Source: Dysgonomonas sp. UBA5412
GTDB taxonomy: Bacteria; Bacteroidota; Bacteroidia; Bacteroidales; Dysgonomonadaceae
Length of the DNA: 64,000 bases
Direction: 5' to 3'
Assembly: GCA_002409595.1 (NCBI GenBank)
Contig: DHNQ01000009.1
Location: forward strand, 41,232 to 105,231
Of this stretch, positions 54,015 to 63,748 are shown piece by piece; positions within the stretch are counted from its first letter, which is position 1, and every line of letters starts with the position of its first letter. The notes under the pieces are model-generated. The model worked only from the letters and a program-made list of their open reading frames with translations, made no database searches and was not told the DNA's origin. The position numbers were made by a program, and so were the translations under genes.

Positions 54015-56189
54015 TTATTGTTTAAAGAATTTAGTCTTATTCCAATCGTAAGGAAATGGGATTTTCTGATAATATTCCAAAGAATGTTCCGGTTGTTCGT
54101 ATTCGCTCGGAATAGGAAGGTTAGAATATTTTTGGAAAAATAACAGACAGCCGTCTCTCCACCACATCGCTTCACCTTCCTGAAGTTTCAACAATGATTT
54201 TGTGTGTTCAAAGCGATCTTTATCTATTTTGCCTTCCAGACTGTTCCACATCGATTCCATCTGACGAACTTCGTTTACTCCTTGATAATAATGATCTACG
54301 ATACCATTCCATAAAGTTTTTCCTGAAGATAATTTATAATCCCAAGGCAGACGATGAAACCATAATAGAAACTTTTCAGGGCATGTTTTCAAATCATTGA
54401 ACTGGCTGCTAAGAGGCTCGTGATATTGTCCGACTGCATTACTTCCGGATTTTGTTCTGTCCACGCCTATACTGTCTTTCGTTATCTTGTGATAATCGAA
54501 GGCAGTCCATACCGGATCATCATGCCAAGGCTCAGGACCATTGTGCGTGTCGTAATTCATAATATGATTTAATCCTAATGGCATTTCATAGTTTACCACA
54601 GCTTCGCGTGATAGCAGCATTATATCTTGGACAGTTTTTATAACATCTTTTTCGTTAGAAAAAGTCATTCTGATCCATTCCTCCGACATCTCTTTTGATG
54701 TTAGATCCGGATTCCAAGCTAAGCGTCCAAAGGCATGCCAATTGGCTTGTCCGAATAAATGCCCTGTCCAATTCATGTCAGTGCCAATGTTCGGTACACC
54801 TGCTATACCCGAGATGCCATGTGTTTTCTTATAGTTTTGAAGAACTTTAGATACTGTAGATCCTTTACCATTGGCATAAGTATCGGATTGAAGTGTTTCT
54901 TCAAACAATGCTCCAAGATACACTAAATGTCCCGAATGTCCAAGATTTTCTTGTGTAATTTGAAACTCTAAAGCTAGTGCTGTTTTAGGCATTGCTCCAA
55001 ATAAAGGATGGAACGGTTCGCGAGGTTGAAAATCTATCGGTCCGTTCTTTGGCTGAACAAAAACATTTTTATTAAAGTCTCCATCAAGAGGTTTAAATTC
55101 ATTATATCCGTTTGTTACGCGGTCGATATGTCTTTCGTTATGATAAACAAATGCGCGCCAGAAAACAATACCTCCATATGGCTCTAATGCTTCGGCCATC
55201 ATATTGGCTCCATCTGCATGTGTACGTCCGTAGTCTTGAGGCCCGGGTTGTCCTTCAGAGTTAGCTTTTACAAGAAATCCTCCAAAGTCGGGGATGATGG
55301 AATATATTTCAGCTACTTTGTCTTTCCACCATTGACGGACTCTCGGATCTGCAGGGTCTGCTGTATCCAATCCGCCTATTTCTTTAGGGGCACTGAATCG
55401 GGCTGTCAGATAGACACGTATTCCATATGGTCTGAAAGCATCTGCAAGGCCGGCTGCTCTGACTAGCCATTCGGTGCGCAGGCTTTTTGCATTTGCATTT
55501 ACATTGTTCAACACTGCTCCGTTGATACCAATGGAGGCATTGGTTCTGGCATAGTCTATATATCGAGGATCTTTGTATCGAGGTAAACGTGCCCAATCCC
55601 AAAGGGTGTAGCCTGCATAACCGCGCTCTATGGTACCATTCAGGTTGTCCCAATGGTCTAATACTCGATATTGTAATTTAGGTTCTTCTTTGATTGCCAG
55701 ATCTTTTAAAGACTGGTGTGTTTGCATCAATTTCAGATAATTGAATATTCCATATACAATGCCGATATCTTGTTTTGCTGCTACTACTATTGTGCTTTTT
55801 CCGTCTATTTTGCACGAACGGATAATGTATCCTTCATCATCAAGACCTTTTATTTCATTAACGAAAGGTAGGTTTGCTATGATGGACGAGGAAGTTGGTG
55901 TACCTACAACCAGACTGTTGTTTTCTAAGGTTGTTATTTCTTTTATATCTAACCCCAATAGCCCATTCAGACCGCGTTGGAGTTCTTGTTTTGCTGCTTC
56001 TAACCGATCGGAAGAGGTAGGGAAGCTCACAGCTTTGTTTTTTTCAGTATAGTCTTTAAAAATAGAATTATCTGTAATCCTGTTGTATCTTAACCATAGG
56101 TCATAACCACTTTCAGCATGCGTATAGTTATTGCATAGGGTTATTAACACAAAGAATATCGAAACTATCGTTATTGCTCTTTTTCTCAT
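54015..56189 (-). CDS. GH67 alpha-glucuronidase of PUL 2
   Basis: 724 residues, the usual GH67 length, with a signal peptide (1-25, ending THA). By the known GH67 active site, Glu312 in LVKANSEGQPGP is the general acid, and Asp386 (NGPIDFQPREP) and Glu414 (EFQITQENLG) are the catalytic bases; spacing between them fits the Cellvibrio enzyme. GH67 removes (4-O-methyl-)glucuronic acid from the non-reducing terminal xylose of xylo-oligosaccharides. The released glucuronate is the substrate of the operon at 41-49 kb. It follows susD after a 123-base gap holding a hairpin. Confidence 0.95.
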   Translation of the reverse strand: MRKRAITIVSIFFVLITLCNNYTHAESGYDLWLRYNRITDNSIFKDYTEKNKAVSFPTSSDRLEAAKQELQRGLNGLLGLDIKEITTLENNSLVVGTPTSSSIIANLPFVNEIKGLDDEGYIIRSCKIDGKSTIVVAAKQDIGIVYGIFNYLKLMQTHQSLKDLAIKEEPKLQYRVLDHWDNLNGTIERGYAGYTLWDWARLPRYKDPRYIDYARTNASIGINGAVLNNVNANAKSLRTEWLVRAAGLADAFRPYGIRVYLTARFSAPKEIGGLDTADPADPRVRQWWKDKVAEIYSIIPDFGGFLVKANSEGQPGPQDYGRTHADGANMMAEALEPYGGIVFWRAFVYHNERHIDRVTNGYNEFKPLDGDFNKNVFVQPKNGPIDFQPREPFHPLFGAMPKTALALEFQITQENLGHSGHLVYLGALFEETLQSDTYANGKGSTVSKVLQNYKKTHGISGIAGVPNIGTDMNWTGHLFGQANWHAFGRLAWNPDLTSKEMSEEWIRMTFSNEKDVIKTVQDIMLLSREAVVNYEMPLGLNHIMNYDTHNGPEPWHDDPVWTAFDYHKITKDSIGVDRTKSGSNAVGQYHEPLSSQFNDLKTCPEKFLLWFHRLPWDYKLSSGKTLWNGIVDHYYQGVNEVRQMESMWNSLEGKIDKDRFEHTKSLLKLQEGEAMWWRDGCLLFFQKYSNLPIPSEYEQPEHSLEYYQKIPFPYDWNKTKFFKQ

Positions 56190-56222
56190 TAAATAATATT
56201 TATATATAAGTGAAACATATTA

Positions 56223-56260
56223 CATTATGGAGTCCTGCCCTGAAGCAGGAGACCATAATG
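56223..56260 (-). promoter_or_regulatory. Hairpin between susD and the GH67 gene
   Basis: CATTATGG pairs with CCATAATG (8 bp), and TCCTGC pairs with GCAGGA inside (6 bp), separated by a symmetric 2-base internal loop. No T-run follows on the minus strand. A stem after susD is a plausible point where expression drops between the transport pair and the enzymes. Confidence 0.55.
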
Positions 56261-56312
56261 ATTTGAAAACCAAACAATCTATTCACTAAGTCCTATATCT
56301 TAAATGAATAGT

Positions 56313-58103
56313 TTACCATCCCTCGTTTTGAGGATATCTTTCTCCTGATGTTACTCTGTTTATTTGACTTTGTGGAATTGGGCGGAGCTGATCTTTGCTT
56401 ACAATATTTGATTTAGCTACGCCATCGTCATATTTACGAACTCTTGTAAGCAATGTTCCTGTACGAGCAAGGTCTGCCCAACGACAATGTTCTCCAAGCA
56501 ATTCTCTTGTTCTTTCTTCAAGTATAAAGTTTAGAGTTATATCTCCTGCTGCGACATCTAACGCATTAGCTGCGGTAGTTTCTTTGTTTCTGGCTCTTTC
56601 TCTGATTACATTGATATATTTTGCAGCATTTGCATTGTCTCCCAACATATATGCAGCTTCTGAAGCTAAAAGATACGTTTCTGATAGACGGAAGATGATG
56701 TAAGACCTGTCAGAGTCATCGTTGTACTGAGCACGACTTCTATCCAAGAATTTAGTCATTGTAGGGAATATTTTGTATCCGTCATAAGCCTCAGGTGTGA
56801 AGATTATGTATTTATTTCCCTCTCTGTTTTGTGTCAGACGATTGATTTCGTTGGCAGACATATTATATCCGGGGTAATAAATTGCGGTATCTCCAACAAC
56901 AGTATATTGCCACTTGAATGATTCTTTTGTTCCATTTATATTGTATGATACAGTTCCTCCTGTTTGAGTTTTGGTAGCATACCACACTTTTTGGAATGTT
57001 GCATCATATCTAGTGTCTTTATCTCTATTGTTGAACACATCATATGTGTATTTAGTCGGATTGAACCAAGAGTAGCAGCGTCCGTCATTGATGTTTCTTT
57101 GTCCCAAATATGCTTCATATCCGTTTACAAAGTAATGATTTAATGAAGTACGGCGTCCATAATTATTGTCCATATCCCAATCTTGACGGGCTACAAGAAG
57201 TTCTTCTTTGTTTTTGCCCGAAGGAGCGTCATTTGCTTCGTCAAACACATCAGTAAAGTTTGGCATCAAAGACAAGCCTAATGATGAGGATTCTGCTATC
57301 AAAGAAGAGGCTGTGTCATAAGCTTTTTGGAAATACTCTTTAGCTTTTGCCGGATTGTAGTATTTGTTATGGCTATTGTCCGGATATTTAGCTGCATCTT
57401 TGTTATAAACCCAACCTAAGGTTAGATATACGCGAGCTAATAGATGCTTTGCAGTAGCACCGGATGCACGTCCCGACTCTAATTTGTTTTGTTGAGGACT
57501 AGGCAGGCACTCTGTTGATGCATCGATCAAATCTTTTATAATAAGATCATATACTTCAAGCATGTCGTTGCGAACCGCATTTCTGGCAGGCTCTGACATA
57601 AATGTAGAGTTTAGGGTGACATCTCCGAACTGTTGTACTAAACTGAAATATAAAAATGCTCTCAAAAATTTGGCTTCTCCCAAATATTGAGTCCGTTGTG
57701 CTAACGTCAGTTCATTACCTATTTCTATTCCTTCCACATTGTCGATCAGAAAGTTCAATGTGTTTATGTTAGGATAGGCATTAGCCCACAAGTTAGACAG
57801 AAGTTCGTTTTCTGCCGTATATCTACTTGGGTCATAGTTTGCCAATGTAGTTGTACGGTTTTCGGTAGTACTGCTTTTAAATTCATCTGTACCAGGATTT
57901 AATAGCCCGTGAACTCCACCTTCGTCGCCATACATTTGCCCTAAAACTGAATAGGCAGAGTTAAGTCCCATCTTGAATCCTTTAGGCGTTTTGAGAAAAT
58001 CCTGCGTTGTCTTTGAGTGATTTTCTTCTTCTAACCAATCGTTGCATGATGTGAAACAAAGTAACAGAATTGGTACGAATAATATATATATAACTTTTTT
58101 CAT
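56313..58103 (-). CDS. SusD/RagB glycan-binding lipoprotein of PUL 2
   Basis: 596 residues. Lipobox LLCFTSCND (Cys20), SusD-like N-terminal segment with EAKFLRAFLYFSLVQQFGDVTL, and the C-terminal RagB region with the closing QLRPIPQSQINRVTSGERYPQNEGW. It is a surface lipoprotein forming the lid of the SusC channel. It starts 15 bases after susC, so the two are co-transcribed. Confidence 0.95.
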   Translation of the reverse strand: MKKVIYILFVPILLLCFTSCNDWLEEENHSKTTQDFLKTPKGFKMGLNSAYSVLGQMYGDEGGVHGLLNPGTDEFKSSTTENRTTTLANYDPSRYTAENELLSNLWANAYPNINTLNFLIDNVEGIEIGNELTLAQRTQYLGEAKFLRAFLYFSLVQQFGDVTLNSTFMSEPARNAVRNDMLEVYDLIIKDLIDASTECLPSPQQNKLESGRASGATAKHLLARVYLTLGWVYNKDAAKYPDNSHNKYYNPAKAKEYFQKAYDTASSLIAESSSLGLSLMPNFTDVFDEANDAPSGKNKEELLVARQDWDMDNNYGRRTSLNHYFVNGYEAYLGQRNINDGRCYSWFNPTKYTYDVFNNRDKDTRYDATFQKVWYATKTQTGGTVSYNINGTKESFKWQYTVVGDTAIYYPGYNMSANEINRLTQNREGNKYIIFTPEAYDGYKIFPTMTKFLDRSRAQYNDDSDRSYIIFRLSETYLLASEAAYMLGDNANAAKYINVIRERARNKETTAANALDVAAGDITLNFILEERTRELLGEHCRWADLARTGTLLTRVRKYDDGVAKSNIVSKDQLRPIPQSQINRVTSGERYPQNEGW

Positions 58104-58118
58104 AATTAAAATTAGGTA

Positions 58119-61100
58119 TTAAAATGATAAGTTAATTCCGAAAATAAATGTTCGAGTCGCTGGAGTGGATATGTCTACTGTACTGGTTGTTTCAGGGTCT
58201 ATACCTCCATCTTTTTTATATTGGCTGTCAAACCATGTATAGATATTGTATGCAGTAGTATAAACTCTGGCAGACTCTATGCCACATTGCTTCAATAGAC
58301 TTTTTGGTAATGTATATCCTAACGATATATTTCTCAATTTAATATATGAAGCATCGTAACGAGCTAATAATGTCCTGTAATTAACGCCTCCTTCCGATGG
58401 TTTTGGCCATCTGGCTGAGGTATTGTCAGGAGTCCAATAATCTACATTAAGATTGTTGTATTTGCCCTCAAGATTATTCATCCAACCATTGTGCATGGAT
58501 GATGTAAGTGTGCCTCCCGAACGGAATGAGAATAGGAATGAGAGGTCGAATCCTTTATATCCGAAACGGTTAGTTATACCTCCTTCGAAGTTTGGAGCGC
58601 GTCTGCCTATGAATACACGGTCGTCATCATTTATTGATTGACGAGCTTTAGGTGTTACACCATCAGCTTCGTAGTCGATATGATGATTTTTGATCTTTAC
58701 TGTACCTATTATTGATCCCGGACCAGATGTAGCATATCCAAATTGCTCAGCAAGTGCTCTATCTTCCGGTGTATCTTGCCATAAACCATCGGCTTCTAGT
58801 GATAGTATTGCCCATCGGTCTTGTCCAAGATAAAGATTATTACTTTCATCTTTCAATACCCCGTCACCTAAATCTTTAATTTTATTTCTGTTGGCAAAAA
58901 TATTGAAGTCTGTATTCCATGATAATTTATCTTTTCCGTCACCATCTAGATTTATTGTAGATACATTAAACTCAATCCCTCTGTTGCGAGTAGCACCAAT
59001 ATTTGTCAGATATTTTTCTGTATATCCTGATGTAACAGGTAGAGTTACTCCTAGAAGAAGGTCTTTAGTATTTTGTTGATATACTTCTAGTGTACCATTA
59101 ATCCGGTTGGACAGAAAACCAAAATCAACTCCTATATTTATCGTTTCAGTATTTTCCCATCCTAAAGATGAATCGGGTACTGAAAATGGTTTAACTCCAA
59201 TAACGCCTGACGATCCTAACATATATTTATTGGCTTTCAATACAAGCATCGTTTGATATGGGTCGATAGCGGTACTTCCTACATTACCCCAACTTGCTCT
59301 GAATTTAAGAGCCGAGAAAATATCTTGTTTTGCCATAAAATTTTCTCGCATGATATTCCATCCCAAAGCTACAGATGGGAATGAATGCCATTTGTTGCCT
59401 TTTCCTAAGCGAGAAGATCCATCGGAACGGATAGTTGCAGTCAATAGGTACTTTTCTTTCAGATTATAATTTAATCGACCCATAAATGAGGCAATTCTCC
59501 ATTTTTGAAAATTTCCGTCTCCTGTTATTGCTCCCGCTGCATATTCCGGCGATGGGTTGTAATATTGGATATTATCATCATAGTAGTTATAAGCTGTTAT
59601 ACTAGTACCGTCACGTTGGCTTTCTTGTATACTTTGCATTGCTGTAATAAAGAAGTTGTGATCTTTATTGATAGTTTTATTCCAGTTCAGAATGTTTTCC
59701 AGCGTGTATTCTACTCTCAGATAATTGTCGGAATAGGATTTGTTTTCAGCTCCTTTTCTTCTCGTAGTCAGACTTTCTTCATATTGTCCTAGTGTTTCGT
59801 ATTTGAGTTGTAAACCTCCATTGAGTTTGTATGAAAATCCAAAAGGGAGTGTAATATCAAGATAACCGACATTAAATGTAGATAATGCGCGTCTTCTATC
59901 TACGATTGCATCTTTTTGGATATCCAATACAGGATTCCATACTTGTCCTCCACTTCCGGGAATTTCTTTTGTCAGGTTACCGTCTTTATCGTATGGAGTT
60001 GCAAACGGAGATGCTCTGAATGCCTGATCCATCGGGTTGTTATTTTCTCCCTTGTTTGTGATGTAACTATTCATGGACGAAAGACCAAACTTAATATGGT
60101 CATTAAGCTTGCTGTCGACCGATATTTTTGCTGTCATACGTTCAAAAGAGTGAGCTGCATACGTATTTTCACCTTTGTAGTATCCGAGAGAAGCATTGTA
60201 TGTAGTCTTTTCGCTACCTCCGCTCAAAGCTAATTGATGGTTTGTAGTCATACCGTCTTCGTAGATAAGATCTTGCCAATCTGTATCATTGCCGGCATAG
60301 TATCCGTCCATTTCTGTTTGGTCTTTGAATACTCTGTTGAGTTGCATTATTTCCGGATCGTCCGGTCCGCTGTATTTGTTACTGTTTGCGTTATAATATG
60401 CCCATTGTTTGAGTCTTATATATTCGGACGAATTCATCATGTCAAACTTTTTGATAGCCTTCACAATTCCATAATATCCACTATATGAAACTTTGGTTCT
60501 GCCTTCAGCTCCTTTTTTAGTAGTTATAAGGATAACACCGTTAGCTCCGCGTGATCCATAGATGGCTGTTGCTGATGCATCTTTTAAAACGCTAAGACTT
60601 TCTATATCGTCATTGCTGATATCGTTGAGATTGCCACTAAATGGGATACCATCGAGTACGATCAATGCTTCGTTAGTACCATTGATAGACCTTTCGCCCC
60701 TGATACGTATCTGAGGTGTTGCTCCCGGGTGAGTGCTACCTCCTGCCATTTGAATATCGACTCCCGCTGCAAGTCCTTGTAGAGCTGCTGATACACTTGC
60801 CACAGGTGTGGAATGGATAGTCTTTGAATTGACATTAACCATTGCTCCGGTGATGTCATCTTTTTTCTGAATACCATAACCTACAACCACCACTTCTTCC
60901 AGCACTTCGCTGTTTTCTTCCATTGTAATGTCATAATTGGTCTTGGAGGCTTCAACGGTAATGGATATTGGTTTGTAACCGACATAACTAATATCCAGAA
61001 CTTTTCCTGCTGAGGCTTCTATCGAGAAGTTTCCGTCCGGATCTGTTATAGTTCCAACGGTTGTTCCCTTCACCAAAACGGTTACTCCGATTAGAGGTTC

Positions 61101-61550
61101 ACCCTGAACGTCCAAGATTCTACCTTTGATAGGTGTCTTGTTCTGTTGTGCAATCTGCACTTCAGTTTGTGACGTTCTGTTTTCTTTCTCCTTTTTTAGA
61201 GAAATATAGTTGCCGGATAATTCGTAAGTTAGATTTATTCTGTCTAAAGATTCGTTCAGTACGTCTTTTACTGACATCTCTTGAGATGATACACTTACTT
61301 TTTGATTAGTATCTACTTCTTTCTCATTGTATATAAATAGATACTCGGTCTGGTCTTCAATGGCTTGAATTAAACTCCCCAACGAAGCCGCTTCTTTGCT
61401 CTTTATTTTGACTTTTGTTGTCTGGGAATATCCCGCAGCAGCACAAAGATGAGCAGAGAGCAATAGTGGTAAAAAAACGGTCAATTTCATAATATGCCTT
61501 AATTCTATATTTTTAAATATTAGATAAAGGTGCAAAGGTTTATTTTTCAT
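58119..61550 (-). CDS. SusC/RagA TonB-linked outer-membrane receptor of PUL 2
   Basis: 1143 residues from the ATG at 61550 (MKNKPLHLYLIFKNIEL); a frame extension to 61565 begins with TTG and is not used, and an ATG at 61490 (MKLTVFLPLLL) is an alternative that still keeps the signal. Domains in order: signal peptide ending near AAAGYSQ, STN domain (about 45-115), a carboxypeptidase-D-like domain (KGRILDVQGEPLIGVTV), plug with NGVILITTKKG, and a barrel ending RTFIFGINLSF. The STN domain links it to the upstream FecR. It should import glucuronoxylan fragments, inferred from the locus enzymes. Confidence 0.95.
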   Translation of the reverse strand: MKNKPLHLYLIFKNIELRHIMKLTVFLPLLLSAHLCAAAGYSQTTKVKIKSKEAASLGSLIQAIEDQTEYLFIYNEKEVDTNQKVSVSSQEMSVKDVLNESLDRINLTYELSGNYISLKKEKENRTSQTEVQIAQQNKTPIKGRILDVQGEPLIGVTVLVKGTTVGTITDPDGNFSIEASAGKVLDISYVGYKPISITVEASKTNYDITMEENSEVLEEVVVVGYGIQKKDDITGAMVNVNSKTIHSTPVASVSAALQGLAAGVDIQMAGGSTHPGATPQIRIRGERSINGTNEALIVLDGIPFSGNLNDISNDDIESLSVLKDASATAIYGSRGANGVILITTKKGAEGRTKVSYSGYYGIVKAIKKFDMMNSSEYIRLKQWAYYNANSNKYSGPDDPEIMQLNRVFKDQTEMDGYYAGNDTDWQDLIYEDGMTTNHQLALSGGSEKTTYNASLGYYKGENTYAAHSFERMTAKISVDSKLNDHIKFGLSSMNSYITNKGENNNPMDQAFRASPFATPYDKDGNLTKEIPGSGGQVWNPVLDIQKDAIVDRRRALSTFNVGYLDITLPFGFSYKLNGGLQLKYETLGQYEESLTTRRKGAENKSYSDNYLRVEYTLENILNWNKTINKDHNFFITAMQSIQESQRDGTSITAYNYYDDNIQYYNPSPEYAAGAITGDGNFQKWRIASFMGRLNYNLKEKYLLTATIRSDGSSRLGKGNKWHSFPSVALGWNIMRENFMAKQDIFSALKFRASWGNVGSTAIDPYQTMLVLKANKYMLGSSGVIGVKPFSVPDSSLGWENTETINIGVDFGFLSNRINGTLEVYQQNTKDLLLGVTLPVTSGYTEKYLTNIGATRNRGIEFNVSTINLDGDGKDKLSWNTDFNIFANRNKIKDLGDGVLKDESNNLYLGQDRWAILSLEADGLWQDTPEDRALAEQFGYATSGPGSIIGTVKIKNHHIDYEADGVTPKARQSINDDDRVFIGRRAPNFEGGITNRFGYKGFDLSFLFSFRSGGTLTSSMHNGWMNNLEGKYNNLNVDYWTPDNTSARWPKPSEGGVNYRTLLARYDASYIKLRNISLGYTLPKSLLKQCGIESARVYTTAYNIYTWFDSQYKKDGGIDPETTSTVDISTPATRTFIFGINLSF

Positions 61551-61624
61551 AATTTTGCATTGCAATTAGGTGTTTATACTATTGATTAAAATTTATTGGT
61601 TATAGTGAATGGTATTTCGCCTAT

Positions 61625-61654
61625 AGTCGGAGTGTGTTCGCGCACACTCCGACT
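61625..61654. promoter_or_regulatory. 30-bp palindrome upstream of PUL 2 susC
   Basis: Perfect 12-bp arms AGTCGGAGTGTG and CACACTCCGACT around the 6-base centre TTCGCG. It shares geometry and the core GTGTGNNCGCGCACAC with the lacI operator at 49041-49070. It lies in the 170-base gap between fecR and susC. A modest T-rich stretch follows on the plus strand, so a hairpin without regulatory meaning remains possible. Confidence 0.65.
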
Positions 61655-61720
61655 TCTTTTATTACTCTATATTTTAAGAATCTCGTATTTTCATGGTTGG
61701 TATATAGACAGCTATCAAGT

Positions 61721-62680
61721 TTAATAAATTTCTATTTCATCATTTGCCTTCTTTTTGTATGTAAATGGATGAATGGCCTGCATTGCATTTAGTATAGAGT
61801 CTATATTATCACTTTCTCTAAATTTACCACTCAGTCGTTTTTTTGATAATTGAGGATTCGATACTTTTATGTTTACATTGTACCATTTACCTAATAAGTC
61901 TGCTATTTCAGACAGTGTTTTATTATTAAATTGATATACTCCACTTTGTAAATAATAAAATTCACGGTCATTATTTTTCCCTGTTATCAGTTTGTTATTA
62001 TCAAATAGGGCCGATTCTCCGGGTTTTAGTAAGATATTCTCAGAGTTGTTATAAACGTGTACAGAACCTTCTAATAGAGATGTTTTAAATGCAGATGTTT
62101 TAGAATATGAGTTGACCATGAAGATAGTGCCCAATACTTTAATGTCGTATCGTTCTGTTTTTACGATGAATGGACGACTTTTATCTTTTCTGACATCGAA
62201 AAGTGCCTCTCCATCAAGCATAACCTCTCTTAGATCTTTAGCAAATTGAGTTGGTACTTTGATCTTTGACGATGGGGCTAGACAAACTTTTGTTCCATCT
62301 GAAAGTGTAATTGATTTCCGTAAACCTAAAGGAGCATTATACTCTATGTATTCAGCTTTTTGAATAGTTTCTGATGTATTACCAAATTTGAATATGGAGA
62401 ATATGCCTACTGCTATTAGCAATATAGCTGCGTATTTGGATATAGTTAAGACTCTTCTGCGTAAAGTTTTTCTTCTATTGTTTTTCTTAAATTGCAACAA
62501 GCGTTTTTGAGCATATTCACTATCATAGTCTTCATTCAGCATTTGAGCTAAAGAATAATTATTTTGCATTTCGACAAAATACATTCTTAGTTCATTGTCT
62601 GTATCCATTTCTTTGAACAAGGTATCTTTTTCTTGTTCAGATAGTGATCCTGAAAAATATTTTTCAATGGTTTTATGCAT
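61721..62680 (-). CDS. FecR-type anti-sigma factor of PUL 2
   Basis: 319 residues. Cytoplasmic N-terminus (about 1-75), one membrane helix (about 83-100, YAAILLIAVGIFSIF), FecR domain (about 118-210, with RKSITLSDGTKVCLAPSSKIKVP) and a C-terminal DUF4974 domain. By family precedent it holds the adjacent sigma factor inactive until the SusC STN domain binds. The start MHKTIEKYFSGSLSEQEK is the normal beginning of the family. It lies 69 bases after the sigma gene. Confidence 0.92.
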   Translation of the reverse strand: MHKTIEKYFSGSLSEQEKDTLFKEMDTDNELRMYFVEMQNNYSLAQMLNEDYDSEYAQKRLLQFKKNNRRKTLRRRVLTISKYAAILLIAVGIFSIFKFGNTSETIQKAEYIEYNAPLGLRKSITLSDGTKVCLAPSSKIKVPTQFAKDLREVMLDGEALFDVRKDKSRPFIVKTERYDIKVLGTIFMVNSYSKTSAFKTSLLEGSVHVYNNSENILLKPGESALFDNNKLITGKNNDREFYYLQSGVYQFNNKTLSEIADLLGKWYNVNIKVSNPQLSKKRLSGKFRESDNIDSILNAMQAIHPFTYKKKANDEIEIY

Positions 62681-62749
62681 GCTTTTTACTTGTTAACTAC
62701 TATATGTCGAATAGCTTTAGAAAAAGTACTAAGCAAAATATGAAAATCT

Positions 62750-63316
62750 TTATCCAATTAAGAAAATAAATAATGGCAGGTGGTTTTTGAGACTCTTTCT
62801 CATCTTCTCTAATGCGTTGGAAACCTGATTTTTTACAGTGTTTGGTGAGATTTCCAATTGCTTGGCAATTTCATCGTATTTCATTCCATTTATTTTGCTG
62901 AGAATAAATATTTGTTTACACTTTTCAGGTAAACTGTTTATTGCATTGTAGATAATTGTCTCTATTTCATCGTCCGACACGAATGAATCGTCAAATGATT
63001 CTATAGACAGCAACTTATATTGGAATTCCCTTATGTAAGTATCTTGTATATCTTTCTTTTTAGTTTCATCAAGAATTTTACGCCTTAAAAAATCGATACA
63101 CTTGTTTTTTACTAATCTGAACAGAAAGGCATTTATGTTATTGATCGAATGTAAAGTATGCTTTTGTTCCCAAACATAAAGAAAACAATCTTGAACAATG
63201 TTCTCAGCATCATGTACTGAAAGAACATATTCGTTGGAAAACCTAACTAACTTAGGATAATATATTGAATATATATCTTCGAAAGTAAGAGATTGTTCTT
63301 GTTTTGGATTAAGCAT
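62750..63316 (-). CDS. ECF-type RNA polymerase sigma factor of PUL 2
   Basis: 188 residues. Region 2 is FEDIYSIYYPKLVRFSNEYVLSVHDAENIVQDCF (about 13-46), and region 4 is the LPEKCKQIFILSKINGMKYDEIAKQLEISPNTVKNQVSNAL helix-turn-helix (about 129-169). It belongs to the Bacteroidetes family that pairs with FecR. As the first gene of PUL 2 it probably drives susC transcription on glycan sensing. Confidence 0.92.
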   Translation of the reverse strand: MLNPKQEQSLTFEDIYSIYYPKLVRFSNEYVLSVHDAENIVQDCFLYVWEQKHTLHSINNINAFLFRLVKNKCIDFLRRKILDETKKKDIQDTYIREFQYKLLSIESFDDSFVSDDEIETIIYNAINSLPEKCKQIFILSKINGMKYDEIAKQLEISPNTVKNQVSNALEKMRKSLKNHLPLFIFLIG

Positions 63317-63429
63317 AATAGGTCTTTTGTCTCTAATTCTTTTCTGTCAGAATACCGTTCTCAATGATTGTTGAATTTCTATAATGTATAAATACGTGTT
63401 GCTTAATAATATAAATGTTGACAGCCTGC

Positions 63430-63437
63430 AAAGGTAT
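63430..63437 (-). promoter_or_regulatory. -7 box of PUL 2 sigma gene
   Basis: Minus strand reads TACCTTTG, an exact TAnnTTTG match, 114 bases before the sigma ATG. A CAA that could be the -33 on the plus strand (63463-63465) is 25 bases away, a little far. Confidence 0.45.
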
Positions 63438-63748
63438 ATAAAACTTTTTCTTTTCTATTTACAAGATGTATTGTAATCATATAAATTAAGTATAGAGAAC
63501 TTCTAATTATTAATTATTTATTTTCATTCAATGCTTTTGTCCAATATTTATATTTTTAGTCCTGCCTTCATTTGGTACAACCTGAAATGTATTTATGTAT
63601 GATTAATGTTGCTAAAAAACTTTTCTGTAAGGATGCGAATGAGATAGAAAAATCCTGAGAGTGTATCATTATGAGACAAAGTTGTATTAAATTATGACTT
63701 CGTTTGTAATTCGTCTTATTCATCAAATACGAGTTATTTAAAGGAATG
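63438..63748. other. Intergenic region between PUL 2 and the right-edge gene
   Basis: About 310 bases without a gene. AT-rich with no repeat or strong hairpin recognised. An ACAAAGTTGTA at 63676-63686 resembles the core of the 52-bp element, but the flanks do not match. Confidence 0.5.

Noticed and set aside
61625..61654. Reading the palindrome before susC as a simple intrinsic terminator
   Set aside because: On the minus strand, where the genes are, no T-run follows. The T-rich side is on the plus strand, where there is no gene to terminate. Its match in geometry to the lacI operator makes a regulatory site likelier, though not proven.
63676..63686. A third copy of the 52-bp element near the right edge
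   Set aside because: Only the 11-base ACAAAGTTGTA matches; the AACTAAAAGG part and the tail are absent.
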